From NCBI RefSeq assembly GCF_943193175.1, contig NZ_CALPDF010000029.1:1-56470 (forward strand): a stretch of 56,470 nt of DNA, written 5' to 3'. Shown here in pieces: positions 27,983-37,522 of the stretch. The first letter of the stretch is position 1. Each line of letters starts with the position of its first letter. Below the pieces are notes generated by a model. That model was given only the letters and a program-made list of their open reading frames with translations. It did not search any database and was not told the DNA's origin. The translations under genes and the position numbers were made by a program. This DNA comes from Neobacillus muris (GTDB lineage Bacteria > Bacillota > Bacilli > Bacillales > Cytobacillaceae).

Positions 27983-29038
27983 CTAATCTAAATCCAAGCC
28001 AGTATCCTTCTTCATTAGCTTCAAAACAATTAAATAAACAATACCAATTCCCAGCCAGATAAATCCAAGCTGCTTAGAAAGTGCATCAAGGTTAAGCCAA
28101 ACATATCCAATAATAATGAATCCTATAATCGGGAGGATCAAATGTTTGACATAATCCTTGCTTTGTTTTTTTCGAATAAAATAATTGATCACAGACAAAT
28201 GCAAAAATAAGAAGGAGGATAATGCCCCAAAGTTAACAACGGAAGACAAAGCCCCTATTTGTGATTCAAAAGCAACCGTTACAATAACAGACAGAATGGC
28301 AATTACAATTGTTCCAATATATGGTGTTTGATATTTTGGATGAACCTTCGCTAAAACCTGCGGAAGCTTGCGATCCCTTGCCATACTGAACAGGATTCTT
28401 GAAATCGCGGCTTGTGCAACCAAGGAGTTAGCAATTCCCCAAGAAAGGGCAGTTGCTAAGATCGTTACATATTTAAGCCATGTTCCGCCAGCTACTTCAG
28501 CAATTTGATAAAAGGCGACATCCGGATTTTCAAAGCTATTAAAGTCCGGCCAAATAAGTGCGGCTACCCATGTTTGGATAATAAATAATGCACCAACCGT
28601 TAACAGAGCATAAATACAGGCTTTACCAATCGATTTGCTGCCATCCTTCGTTTCTTCAGCCAATGTGGAAATCCCGTCAAATCCCAAGAAGCTCAGCACT
28701 GCAATGGAAACAGCCCCCATGACCATACTCATGCTAAAATGGCTTTTATCATATAATGGCTTAATGGTCACTTCTGCTCCATTTACCCCTTTGGCGATGG
28801 CAACGATGCCAACAATCACAAATATGGCTAAAATGACTAATTCCAAGATGACGATTATTTTATTTGCCCGTGCAGTAAATTCAATCCCTCGGATATTAAT
28901 GACCGTATTAATGGCGATAAAAATTAATACCCATACGATAAGCGGTACACCTGGTACCATATCATGTAAGGCGGATGCACTAACTAAATATAATAATGCC
29001 GGAACAAAAATATAATCAAGTAAAATAAGCCGTTCATA
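27983..29038 (-). pseudogene. APC-family amino acid permease, N-terminus missing
   Basis: The intact frame from 28960 encodes 325 residues with about eight membrane helices and the APC-type stretch LGFDGISTLAEETKDGSKSI. In-frame sequence upstream of that Met still reads as permease (ERLILLDYIFVPALLYLVSA), up to a stop at 29051-29053, so the first roughly 100 residues and three helices of a normal 440-residue permease are gone. No ribosome binding site precedes the Met. The gene is therefore a 5'-truncated remnant rather than a short permease. It lies downstream of a PTS operon but is separated from it by a terminator. Confidence 0.75.
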
Positions 29039-29227
29039 TTGACTCCCTCTTTATGGCGGATTCATGCTAGAAAAATAAACTCAAGCTCAAATTAGCTATG
29101 AGGGGTATACCTGAATGAAACCAGGCCCCTTATTTTGATTTGACATCTTGTTCTTATCGTATATGGAGATTTAATAGGTTTATTTTACTATATCAAATTT
29201 TCTGCAAATAGTAATTGCAAACAAAAA

Positions 29228-29256
29228 AACTCTATAGCATGTAATACTGCCTAGAG
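29228..29256. terminator. Bidirectional terminator after the PTS operon
   Basis: ACTCTA and TAGAGT arms are flanked by A7 on one side and T7 on the other, so it could work in both directions. It lies about 70 bp after the EIIA stop and separates it from the permease remnant. The flanking sequence 29054-29327 holds no gene. Confidence 0.7.
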
Positions 29257-29327
29257 TTTTTTTCTAATCTAAAAATTTTTTTATTATCAAAATGTTGCAA
29301 GAGAACACTCCATCGGACCTAATCCAA

Positions 29328-29828
29328 TTATTTCAGTTTACAAGTAAACAATCCATCCCCCCGGGTCGTTTCCGGCCCATTATGAATTGGGGTAATTTCC
29401 AAAATTTTTTCCATATTTGTAATAATGATAGGGGTAATAATTTCTTTGTTTTGGCTTTTTACATACTCTAAATCTACATTTACCAGAGGATCGCCGATTT
29501 TAATCGTTGAACCGCTGGCAACCAGTACTTCAAAACCTTCCCCGTTCAATTCAACGGTTTCCAATCCAATATGGATAAGTAATTCCAGCCCGTTGTTTGT
29601 CATAATTCCAATTGCGTGTTTAGTAGGAAAAACCTGAATCACTTGACCGTTTACAGGCGAAACCATTTTTCCGCTCTTTGGGACAATGGCAACCCCATCC
29701 CCCATTAGTTTCTGTGCAAAGACAGGATCAGGCACCTCTGATAATGAAACAATTTCGCCGTCCATAGGTGAAAAGACTTCTTCTGCTAAACTCTTATGAT
29801 TCTTAAATAGATTTTTAAACATCATCAT
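29328..29828 (-). CDS. PTS glucose-type EIIA component
   Basis: This 166-residue protein is a stand-alone EIIA of the glucose (Crr) class, which carries phosphate from HPr to the EIIB domain. The phosphorylated histidine is His86 in LELLIHIGLETVEL, assisted by His71 in PTKHAIGI. The N-terminal FSPMDGEIVSLSEVPDPVF is typical of the family. It is the third gene of a minus-strand operon after EIIBC and a HAD phosphatase. EIIBC lacks its own EIIA domain, so this protein probably serves it. Confidence 0.93.
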   Translation of the reverse strand: MMMFKNLFKNHKSLAEEVFSPMDGEIVSLSEVPDPVFAQKLMGDGVAIVPKSGKMVSPVNGQVIQVFPTKHAIGIMTNNGLELLIHIGLETVELNGEGFEVLVASGSTIKIGDPLVNVDLEYVKSQNKEIITPIIITNMEKILEITPIHNGPETTRGDGLFTCKLK

Positions 29829-29873
29829 ACCCCTTTATCACCAAATGATCACTCTTCTTATCTATATGTCACC

Positions 29874-30734
29874 TTACCGGTTAAGTAAAAAATGTTCGAA
29901 TGCATAAGCCACTCCATTTTCAGCATTCGACAGGGTTACAGTATCGCAGAGCTCTTTTACTGCCGGATCCGCATTCCCCATGGCGATCGATAATCCGGCT
30001 GCTTCAAGCATTGGAACATCATTAAAATTGTCACCAATGGCAACGGTATCTGCCAATGGAATACCAAAGTATTCCGCAGCCTTTTTGAGTGCATGACCTT
30101 TATTGCCGTTTTGATCCATGACTTCAAGGTTCCAGGGGCCAGAAGACGTGGTAACGATCCCTGAGATTCCATTGAGATAGGTGATTATCTCCGTTTTTTT
30201 CTCTCTATCAAAAATAAGCACAAAGAATTTTTGAACCGTTAAGCTCTTTATGTCCATTAATTCATGATAATCATCCATATAATGGAGGAGATCCGACTTC
30301 TGCGGCTGTTCAGTGATCCGTTTATAAAGGCCATCCGACATCCCTTCAATTCTTTTCCCTTCGATTGTAAGAGCCACTCGTTCTGACCAATCGGCAGGTA
30401 CAAAGATTCCCTTACTTGTGTAGACGCGATATGGAATCCTCTCCACATCTAATTTGCAGGCTAATTGTGCGACGTTTTCCCTATTCATGGAAACATTGGC
30501 TAAAAGCTTCCCTTCTGCTTGGACAAGGGTACCATTGCTTCCGGCAATGGGACAGGAAAAATCATATTTTTTTAGAATTTGTTCGATATCCTCAGGGGCG
30601 CGGCCCGAGCAGATCATAATTATATGCCCCTCTTTCTGCGCCTTTTGGAGCGCCTGAAGATTCTCATTTGTAATACTATTTTCCAAAGACAATAATGTAC
30701 CATCTAAATCGATTGCAATAAGCTTGATAACCAT
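29874..30734 (-). CDS. Cof-type HAD-superfamily sugar phosphatase
   Basis: This 286-residue HAD hydrolase belongs to the Cof/YbiV class IIB. Motif I is IDLDGTLLS (residues 8-16), motif II is in MICSGRAPED, the lysine of motif III is in GNKGHALKK, and motif IV is GDNFNDVPMLEAAG. Such enzymes remove phosphate from small sugar phosphates. It lies between the EIIBC and EIIA genes, so a sugar phosphate from this PTS is a likely substrate, although these enzymes are often promiscuous. Confidence 0.92.
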   Translation of the reverse strand: MVIKLIAIDLDGTLLSLENSITNENLQALQKAQKEGHIIMICSGRAPEDIEQILKKYDFSCPIAGSNGTLVQAEGKLLANVSMNRENVAQLACKLDVERIPYRVYTSKGIFVPADWSERVALTIEGKRIEGMSDGLYKRITEQPQKSDLLHYMDDYHELMDIKSLTVQKFFVLIFDREKKTEIITYLNGISGIVTTSSGPWNLEVMDQNGNKGHALKKAAEYFGIPLADTVAIGDNFNDVPMLEAAGLSIAMGNADPAVKELCDTVTLSNAENGVAYAFEHFLLNR

Positions 30735-30862
30735 TCACTCCATTACTTTCTGATTACGTTAAGTTTCTCTAAATATTGTTTTCAAATTCTCACCTTTTTT
30801 TCCTAATCAAAAGGAAAGGCTCGACAGCCGTTAGGCAATCAAGCACTTTCTTTTTTGTCAGC

Positions 30863-32260
30863 TTATCCGATTTTTTTGAGAGTTTGAGCGTTGTTTATTT
30901 CGCTATTGCGATTTTTTTTAACAATCACATACGTGAGGGCAAATGAACCTCCGATTGCAATTGCTATTCCGATTAAAGCATATGGGAAGTAAGGTCCGAC
31001 ATAGGCAACCAAACTTACAATACTTGAAAGAATATATCCATAAATTCGAACTCCCATTGTAGCAAAGAATGTGGAAGCCACTGCGCTGCCGATTGAACAA
31101 GCGATAAAGGCTTTTTTATTCTTAATCAGTACCCCGAATAAAGCCGGTTCTGTGATACCTAGGATGGCTGAAAGAGCCGCAGAAAAAATGACTGATTTTT
31201 CCGCTTTGCTGTTGGTTTTGAAAATCATCGCAAAAGTAGCACCGGCAATGGCCATATTGGTCATAAACATCATTGGCATTAACATGTCATACCCTTTATC
31301 AGCGAAGTTCTGAAGCGCAATTGGTGTGATCGCATGGTGCACGCCAAATACAATTTCAATCGGTCTGAATCCGCCCATGACAACCCCTGCCAAGATTGGA
31401 GAAATATCAAATAAGGATTGAACAATAAAGCCTATACCTTTACCTACATATTCGCCCAATGGACCTGTTACCAATAATGAAAAAGGTATGGCAATAAATA
31501 ATGTTAAAGTAGGGGTAAATACCGTTCTCAACAGGTTTGGCATAAATCTGTCAACCCACTTATAAATATAGCTTAACGCCCATACTGACAAGATAACTGG
31601 TATAACCGCACTTGAATAATTATATACAGGAATTGGCAGCCCAAAAAAGTCAAAGGAATGGATCTCGCCCAGTTTAGCGGCGTCGATTAAAGTTGGGTAC
31701 ATAAAGCCGCCTGCAATCGCGATGGCAAGGTATTGATTGACTTTAAAGATTTTTGCTGCAGAGGCTGCCAGGAAAAATGGCAGGAAGTAAAACACGCCGC
31801 TTGAAATCAAGTCCAATATTTTTACCGTATCAGTTTCAGCTGATAAAACTTTTAATGCAATTAAACCGGCGATTAGACCTTTAATCATACCTGCTCCGGC
31901 GATGGCTGGAACGATTGGTCCGAAAACGCCGGATACAACATCCAATAATCGTCCGAAAGGTCCTTTTTTCTTCGAATCTCCCTTGTCGTCGATTTCGTTT
32001 CCATCGATCCCCAATTCCTCTGACAAAACAGAGTAATATTTCGCTACATTCGTACCGATGATGATTTGATATTGGTCACTTTGTAATTGTTCCCCAATCA
32101 CGCCATTCAATTTTTTTATTTGATCATGAGAGATTAAAGATTCATCATATAAATCGAAGCGAAGCCTTGTCATGCAATGCCAAGCTTTCTTTATATTATC
32201 TTTCCCTCCCACGTATTCTATGATTTTTTTGACCGTTTCCTTTTCCTTCACTTGTTTCAT
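30863..32260 (-). CDS. PTS EIIBC sugar permease (glucose/beta-glucoside superfamily)
   Basis: The EIIB domain comes first (ETVKKIIEYVGGKDNIKKAW, then HCMTRLRFDL, with the phosphorylated cysteine in HCMTRLRF), followed by an EIIC domain of about ten membrane helices (GLIAGLIALKVLSAETD, GITEPALFGVLIKNKKAF and others). There is no C-terminal EIIA domain, which fits the separate EIIA gene at 29328. A longer frame opens at 32383, but a site AAAGGGG favours ATG at 32260 or GTG at 32251, giving about 465 residues. The substrate is uncertain; beta-glucoside, sucrose or amino-sugar types are all possible. A cre-like site overlaps its promoter. Confidence 0.9.
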   Translation of the reverse strand: MKQVKEKETVKKIIEYVGGKDNIKKAWHCMTRLRFDLYDESLISHDQIKKLNGVIGEQLQSDQYQIIIGTNVAKYYSVLSEELGIDGNEIDDKGDSKKKGPFGRLLDVVSGVFGPIVPAIAGAGMIKGLIAGLIALKVLSAETDTVKILDLISSGVFYFLPFFLAASAAKIFKVNQYLAIAIAGGFMYPTLIDAAKLGEIHSFDFFGLPIPVYNYSSAVIPVILSVWALSYIYKWVDRFMPNLLRTVFTPTLTLFIAIPFSLLVTGPLGEYVGKGIGFIVQSLFDISPILAGVVMGGFRPIEIVFGVHHAITPIALQNFADKGYDMLMPMMFMTNMAIAGATFAMIFKTNSKAEKSVIFSAALSAILGITEPALFGVLIKNKKAFIACSIGSAVASTFFATMGVRIYGYILSSIVSLVAYVGPYFPYALIGIAIAIGGSFALTYVIVKKNRNSEINNAQTLKKIG

Positions 32261-32327
32261 CCCCTTTAAATTGAATCTTGTTCCAATTAAACTTTCTATC
32301 TTGCTTGCACTTTGATTTGACACGCTC

Positions 32328-32365
32328 ATAATAGCATAACGAAAAAATTTTTGAAAACGGTTAAA
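32328..32365 (-). promoter_or_regulatory. EIIBC promoter with an overlapping cre-like site
   Basis: On the minus strand TTTCAA (32351-32356) and TATTAT (32328-32333), 17 bp apart, form a plausible promoter for the PTS operon. A cre-like sequence, TGAAAACGGTTAAA (plus strand, 32352-32365), overlaps the -35. CcpA bound there would repress the operon in glucose. The cre match is good but not perfect. Confidence 0.5.
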
Positions 32366-32472
32366 AACAACCAAAAAAATCACGGAAGCCTTTTCATTTC
32401 AAAGGTTTACGCAGATTTCTATTCGAAATTGGTACGGTAAATCTCGTTATTTTACTAACCTTTCTGACCAAA

Positions 32473-32501
32473 TTGACGGTGCCCATTTACTGTGTTTAAA
32501 T
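32473..32501 (+). promoter_or_regulatory. Promoter of the mannonate-dehydratase-like gene
   Basis: TTGACG (32473-32478) and TTAAAT (32496-32501) are 17 bp apart on the plus strand, about 60 bp before the TTG start. It is divergent from the PTS promoter, so a regulator such as the nearby GntR protein could act on both. Confidence 0.5.
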
Positions 32502-32559
32502 CTAATTATAAATCACTTTGATTTGACACAATTGAATGCAGAGAGAAGGAGAATCAAAG

Positions 32560-33759
32560 TTGGAACCCACCATTATTACAGATATAAAATCATTTGTGAC
32601 GAATCCACATCGACATAATCTAATTGTTGTCAAAATAGAAACAAATAAAGGCATTTTTGGATATGGCTGTGCTACTTTTCAGCAGCGTCCATTAGCTGTT
32701 CAAACCATTATTGATGAATATTTAAGACCTCTTTTAATTGATCGTGATGCAAACCATATAGAAGATTTATGGCAATTAATGATGGTCAATTCCTATTGGA
32801 GAAATGGGCCGGTTATGAATAATGCCATTGCTGGTATTGATATGGCTTTATGGGATATCAAGGCAAAGCTGGCGAACATGCCTCTTTACCAATTGCTTGG
32901 GGGTAAGTCCAAAAATGCGATTGCAGCATATGGCCATGCGGACGGTCTGACGCTTAAGGAACTTTTTCATAATGTAGATACGATGATTGAACGGGGATTC
33001 CGCCATATCCGCTGTCAATTAGGGAAATATGGCGGAAAAAATCATGATATGCACTTAACCACTCATATAAGTGAGGGTGAATATTTTGATCCGGACATCT
33101 ATATGAGAGATGTTGTGTATATGTTTAAAGCTTTGAGAGAAAAGTATGGCTATTCCATTCATTTCTTGCACGATGTCCATGAAAGACTGTTTCCGAATCA
33201 GGCACTTCAATTGGCCAAAGATCTGGAACCCTATAAATTATTCTTCCTTGAGGATATCCTGCCTCCGGATCAAACCGAATGGCTGTCACAGGTGAGAACA
33301 CAATGCACAACACCGATCGCCATTGGTGAACTGTTTAATAACCCAATGGAGTGGAAAAGTCTGATTGTCAATCGGCAAATTGATTATATTCGCTGCCATG
33401 TTTCCCAAATTGGCGGTATCACACCTGCCTTGAAGCTTGCCGCACTTTGCGAAAATTTCGGTGTCCGAATTGCGTGGCACGGGCCATCTGACATGACTCC
33501 AATTGGGGTGGCTGTCAATACTCATTTAAATATTCATCTTCACAATGCAGCGATTCAAGAGATCCAGGAGCCTGATGAAACAACGAAGGAAATGTTCCCT
33601 CATTCAGTTGAAGTAGTAGATGGATATATATATCCAATTGAGAGAATTGGTATAGGTGTTGATTTTAATGAAGATATGGCCAAAGAATATCCAGTAAGGT
33701 ATAGAAAGCATGAATGGACTCAAGCACGTATTCCAAATGGTTCGATTCATACGCCATAA
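32560..33759 (+). CDS. Enolase-superfamily dehydratase, mannonate dehydratase/RspA type
   Basis: I place the start at TTG 32560 (about 399 residues), since GAAGGAG lies 8 bases upstream; the longer ATG at 32536 has no such site. The barrel carries the ManD/RspA-type ligands: HDVHERL (aspartate and histidine), [19 protein letters not shown] and [13 protein letters not shown]. Such enzymes dehydrate acid sugars (D-mannonate, D-gluconate), although many members of the RspA subgroup have little activity. It is divergent from a PTS operon and followed by a GntR gene, so it probably belongs to a sugar-acid or related catabolic unit. Confidence 0.88.
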   Translation: MEPTIITDIKSFVTNPHRHNLIVVKIETNKGIFGYGCATFQQRPLAVQTIIDEYLRPLLIDRDANHIEDLWQLMMVNSYWRNGPVMNNAIAGIDMALWDIKAKLANMPLYQLLGGKSKNAIAAYGHADGLTLKELFHNVDTMIERGFRHIRCQLGKYGGKNHDMHLTTHISEGEYFDPDIYMRDVVYMFKALREKYGYSIHFLHDVHERLFPNQALQLAKDLEPYKLFFLEDILPPDQTEWLSQVRTQCTTPIAIGELFNNPMEWKSLIVNRQIDYIRCHVSQIGGITPALKLAALCENFGVRIAWHGPSDMTPIGVAVNTHLNIHLHNAAIQEIQEPDETTKEMFPHSVEVVDGYIYPIERIGIGVDFNEDMAKEYPVRYRKHEWTQARIPNGSIHTP

Positions 33760-33766
33760 TGAAACA

Positions 33767-33797
33767 AACCCTCTTTAGTATTGCTTTAGAGGGTTTT
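33767..33797 (+). terminator. Terminator after the mannonate-dehydratase-like gene
   Basis: AACCCTCT and AGAGGGTT arms are followed by a T-run on the plus strand, 8 bp after the stop codon. The GntR gene downstream is therefore expected to have its own promoter or to be reached by readthrough. Confidence 0.85.
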
Positions 33798-33837
33798 TAG
33801 TATATAGAATGAAGTTAAAAACTTCCCTGAGGTACTC

Positions 33838-34554
33838 ATGATGAAAAAAAGAGATTTCATTGCAGATGACATCCTAAGTAAGATTTATCAAAATAAATAC
33901 AAAGCTGGCGAGAAAATGCCTACTGAAAGAGATCTTGCGAAGCAATATGATGTTTCACGATATACCATTCGGGAAGCATTGAAAAAACTCGCCAATATTG
34001 GATGTATCAAAATCATCCAGGGCTCAGGAATTTTTGTAAGTGATACAAAATATAAAAGCCCCTTAATTTATAATTCTTTAACTGAAAAAAAATTTAAAGA
34101 TATTGAATCTAAGATAATCTTTTTAAAAAAGATCACTCCTGATGCGGCATTAGAAAAAATCTTTGATATCAACGGGCAGCATGCAAAGTTATGGGAGTAC
34201 AAACGGGTGAGGATTGTCGATTATCAAAAAGTGCAAATTGAAACGACCCGATTACCCTATTCCTATTTTCCAGATTTAAATGAAGCGGTAGTAACTAGCT
34301 CCGTACATGATTATGTGCAGCAAAACGATTACCAAATATCTCACTTCATCACAACGTATAGTGCCGTAAATGTCAGTAAAGAAGATGCTGAACTCCTCAA
34401 TTGCAAGAAGGGTATGGCCGCAATGAAGATCGTCAATAGAGGGATTTTGCAAAACGGCAAAGTGTTTGAATACAGTGAAATTATTAATTTAGATTACTCC
34501 GTTTCCTATTTCACACCATTTAACCCTTATAGTCATAAGTACAGAAAGAATTAA
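33838..34554 (+). CDS. GntR-family transcriptional regulator (HutC/UTRA type)
   Basis: This 238-residue protein starts with a GntR winged helix (KAGEKMPTERDLAKQYDVSR, YTIREALKKLANIG), followed by a UTRA effector-binding domain (from about residue 85, ending in GKVFEYSEIINLDYSVSYFT). The HutC/UTRA class usually senses a sugar or sugar phosphate. It lies just after the mannonate-dehydratase-like gene and near the divergent PTS operon, which are its probable targets. Two ATG codons in tandem (33838 and 33841) follow a TGAGGT site. Confidence 0.92.
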   Translation: MMKKRDFIADDILSKIYQNKYKAGEKMPTERDLAKQYDVSRYTIREALKKLANIGCIKIIQGSGIFVSDTKYKSPLIYNSLTEKKFKDIESKIIFLKKITPDAALEKIFDINGQHAKLWEYKRVRIVDYQKVQIETTRLPYSYFPDLNEAVVTSSVHDYVQQNDYQISHFITTYSAVNVSKEDAELLNCKKGMAAMKIVNRGILQNGKVFEYSEIINLDYSVSYFTPFNPYSHKYRKN

Positions 34555-34754
34555 TACTCTTTTCAAGTGGACCCTTTCTAATTTTGTTTAGGGAGAATAA
34601 GAGAAAGATGCTGAGGAATAGTTACTCGAAAAAATAATAATAACCCAATAGAAGCAGCGTAAAAAGAACTAGGGTTTATGGAATGCAGAGGAATTGTTCA
34701 TGGGTATGCAGCAATAACCATCCTACTCCACCCGTGTGCAATTCTGTATTTGAA

Positions 34755-34945
34755 AAATAAACGGAAAAACTCCGCTTAAATTAGGAAATATTCCTATTTA
34801 CATAAAAATAAGGGAGGATTTTCCGCTTATCGGATTCAAATCTTTGAATTTTGTCTTATTTAGAGTAGTTAACCGGAATTTCTCCTCTTATATCTGCTGC
34901 TTAGGCCCCCTCTATATACATTAGCCGGAAATTCTCCGCCTATGA
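34755..34945. repeat. Palindromic intergenic repeat cluster, copy C
   Basis: Units such as AGGATTTTCCGCTTAT and CCGGAAATTCTCCGCCTAT resemble copies A and B at 23546 and 26436. Here they are not next to a DUF559-like gene, so the repeat spreads independently of that gene. The rest of the 34555-35223 gap contains the iclR promoter region and no further gene. Confidence 0.65.
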
Positions 34946-35151
34946 ATTCTCACCTTTAAGAGAACCGTTATAAAAATGGTAAGGTATTTTGCCTCTTCTA
35001 AAAAAAGTTTTTGGAAGCAATTTGCTGCTTCCCTCTTCAAAATCGCTTTATCATTGAACAAATCCACAATGAGATACCAATCGTTAATAGTTTTATCGGA
35101 GCTATGTGTTTTATAGTATAAAACTGTGTTTTTCTCACAAGGTGATTATCG

Positions 35152-35182
35152 TATACCACACAAATCAACAGCGTTTGGTATA
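35152..35182 (+). promoter_or_regulatory. Inverted repeat at the iclR promoter
   Basis: TATACCA (35152-35158) and TGGTATA (35176-35182) form a 7-bp inverted repeat with 17 bp between, and the right arm merges with TATAAT-like sequence about 40 bp before the iclR start. It could be an autoregulatory operator, as IclR proteins bind palindromes in their own promoters. This is inferred from position only. Confidence 0.4.
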
Positions 35183-35223
35183 ATAAGATATAATTTTATA
35201 ATATAAAACAAGAGGTGTAGCAT

Positions 35224-35988
35224 ATGCCAATGATTCAATCGGTAGAACGCGCTCTAAAGATTTTGAATTTATTTGATGAATATACAACCGAACTAAAAAT
35301 TACCGAAATAAGCGAGAAAATGGGACTTCATAAAAGCACGGTCCATTCTCTGTTAAAAACACTTCAAGAGTATTCCTACATTGACCAAAATCCGGAAGAT
35401 GGAAAATATAAATTAGGACTTAAATTAGCGGAACGGGGCAATGTTGTCATCAGCAATATCGATATAAGGAAAGCGGCCCGGAAGTACCTTCTCGATCTGT
35501 CCGCTAAAACAGGGCAAACGGTCCACTTGGGGATATTGGATGGGCGTGAAGGGGTTTATGTCGACAAGGTGGAAGGAGAACAATCGATTATCCGTTATTC
35601 CCGGATTGGGCGAAGACTTCCCCTCCATTCCACCGCTATCGGCAAAGTTCTGTTATCTTTTCAGGACCCTCAGGAAATCAAAAGTCTATTGAAAGATTAT
35701 CATTACCAGCAGCAGACCACTAGCACCATTTCCAATGAAGCCGTATTTCAGAAGGAAATCGAAAAAATCCAGCAGCAGGGTTTTGCCGTAGATAATCAAG
35801 AAAATGAGCAAGGGGTTCGGTGTGCAGCGGTGCCGATCTTTAAAGGCAATGGGAAAGTGCTCGCGGCAATCAGTATTTCGACCCTGGTCTCGCGGGTTAA
35901 CGACCAGGAGCTGGATGTATTTATTGATCTGCTTAAAACATCCTGCCAGGAATTATCGGAACAAATGAGATATGCCTATGACGTTTAA
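35224..35988 (+). CDS. IclR-family transcriptional regulator
   Basis: This 254-residue protein has the IclR layout: an N-terminal winged helix (SVERALKILNLFDEYTTELK, ITEISEKMGLHKSTVHSLLK) and a GAF-like effector domain (from residue 75) with YVDKVEGEQSIIRYSRIGRR and GKVLLSFQDP. IclR proteins typically control catabolic operons for aromatic acids or sugar acids. No metabolic gene lies directly beside it on the same strand, so its target is unclear; the sugar-acid genes at 32.5-33.8 kb are candidates. An AGAGGTG site precedes the ATG. Confidence 0.93.
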   Translation: MPMIQSVERALKILNLFDEYTTELKITEISEKMGLHKSTVHSLLKTLQEYSYIDQNPEDGKYKLGLKLAERGNVVISNIDIRKAARKYLLDLSAKTGQTVHLGILDGREGVYVDKVEGEQSIIRYSRIGRRLPLHSTAIGKVLLSFQDPQEIKSLLKDYHYQQQTTSTISNEAVFQKEIEKIQQQGFAVDNQENEQGVRCAAVPIFKGNGKVLAAISISTLVSRVNDQELDVFIDLLKTSCQELSEQMRYAYDV

Positions 35989-36008
35989 CAATTTTTTAGC
36001 AATAGCAA

Positions 36009-36036
36009 GGAACCGTATTTTTCCAAACACGGTTCC
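36009..36036 (+). terminator. Terminator after iclR
   Basis: GGAACCGT and ACGGTTCC arms with a 12-nt loop are followed by TTTTC on the plus strand, 20 bp after the stop. Confidence 0.8.
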
Positions 36037-36095
36037 TTTTCATTTGGCTTTAATTGAAGAGATCATGAGGGAAAATGTATTGCAGATTTTATCTT

Positions 36096-36899
36096 TTATT
36101 TAGCCGCTGTTTGTATGGCGGTTAAGTATTCCTCCAGTGTGATCCCTTTCTTCTTTATTTCTTTAGCCGCTTTCTTTCCCACGTAACGAATATGCCACGG
36201 TTCATATTTATAGCCCGTAATCTGCTCCTTGCCCTTCGGATATCGGATAATGAATCCATATTCCGGAGCATGATCAGCCAGCCACTTTGCTTCCTTTGTA
36301 TCGGCAAAACAGTCTTCTGCTGCACAGCGGCCATCGCCGCCTGTCACATCGATGGCGAGGCCAGTTTCATGCTCGCTATGGCCGGGAATGGCACTGAATG
36401 TCTCCGCAGCCTGTTCCCCATCCTTATGAACATAGTAATCATATAAATTGTTTTGGGTTTTATAGGAACGATACGCCGATACGCCCAATAGGGAAATTCC
36501 GTCCTCTCTTGCCCCTGCAAATAATTGCTCCAATGCTTTCGCCGCTTCTTCCCTCAATTTGCGCTTGTCAATTTTCTCTGTAAAAGTGAAGGGAACATTT
36601 GGATACACTAGATCACTCGGTTTATAGTTTTCAGGAAGTCCATACTGTTTATTGACTAATACTAGCAGACTCTTAGGGTCCGTTGCCGCGGCCAGTTCTT
36701 CTGCTTCCCTGGCAGCAGAGATCTCTTTTTCATGACGGTCTGCCCTACCCTTTCCTGCCAAAGAAGCTCCTGAAGTCGATTCTTTCCTTTGTTCACTGGT
36801 GTCGGAAGGCGATTCATCCGAATGTCTGGCCGTCCCCCATGCTATATAAATTAATAGGAGAGAAATAATTAAGCCTGCCGCCATGACTATTTTTCTCAT
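36096..36899 (-). CDS. D-alanyl-D-alanine carboxypeptidase, M15B (VanY/YodJ type), paralog 1
   Basis: This 267-residue metallopeptidase trims the terminal D-Ala from peptidoglycan stem peptides outside the membrane. I place the start at 36899 (MRKIVMAAG), preceded by AAGGAG; an upstream frame to 36935 lacks this. A signal-anchor helix (LIISLLLIYIAW) is followed by a low-complexity linker and the M15B domain, with zinc ligands in SEHETGLAIDV and EPWHIRYVG. A CAAEDCF pair of cysteines may form a disulfide. It is closely similar to the gene at 38087-38914, and the two flank a DUF4188 gene. Confidence 0.93.
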   Translation of the reverse strand: MRKIVMAAGLIISLLLIYIAWGTARHSDESPSDTSEQRKESTSGASLAGKGRADRHEKEISAAREAEELAAATDPKSLLVLVNKQYGLPENYKPSDLVYPNVPFTFTEKIDKRKLREEAAKALEQLFAGAREDGISLLGVSAYRSYKTQNNLYDYYVHKDGEQAAETFSAIPGHSEHETGLAIDVTGGDGRCAAEDCFADTKEAKWLADHAPEYGFIIRYPKGKEQITGYKYEPWHIRYVGKKAAKEIKKKGITLEEYLTAIQTAAK

Positions 36900-36935
36900 A
36901 TGATTTTCTCCTTCATGATTATTCTCTGGTTCCAT

Positions 36936-37522
36936 ACATCAAACGAATCTTTCAATAATCGGAAAAACAAATAGGATCTTTGCTGGCTCATGAGCTTCTC
37001 GTTTCGCATTTTATTAGGATATGAATATAGATGAAGAAATGATGATTCATAAAGGAGATTCTTCATCTGAACGAAATAACCTTCCTAAAGTTGTATAAAC
37101 AGGAAATTTTATCTATCCCCAAGGAATTGATTTCGGGAGTTTCTTTTTCATAAAAATAGAACATCTTATTTTTTTAATCTTTGCTGTAATAACCAATAAA
37201 TAATGTGAGGGGTTATTCATTTGAAACAAGAACATTCCCGGGCCTTTGGGACAGCTCCTATTTACCCTGTTTGCTCTTTTTTCGGCTTCACGGGCTTTTG
37301 GCGCTGCTCCCTATGCTGCTGGTCATCACTGCGTTCCATTGAACATATAAATGTAAAATCAGTCCCCTTGCTTTACGCATCCTAAAAAACAATGTTCACC
37401 CTTCCACTTTTTCCAAAAAACGCAGTATCCTATACCTAATTTTCACATTAGATTTTATTAAGGGCGGCCAAAGACTGGTACACCGCTGCCCTTGAGTCAA
37501 TTAAAAACGGGGAGGAATCAAC
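36936..37522. other. Intergenic region upstream of the DUF4188 gene
   Basis: This region contains no gene that I can support. A short plus-strand frame with a TTG start (about 37221, preceded by GAGGGG) encodes some 50 residues, rich in Cys, Trp and Phe, and does not resemble a known protein. A different frame of the same stretch looks membrane-like, so this may be a decayed membrane-protein gene. Confidence 0.3.

Noticed and set aside
37221..37385. A 50-residue TTG-start frame upstream of the DUF4188 gene
   Set aside because: Composition is odd (many Cys, Trp and Phe), and another frame of the same DNA looks equally protein-like, so I cannot support a gene.
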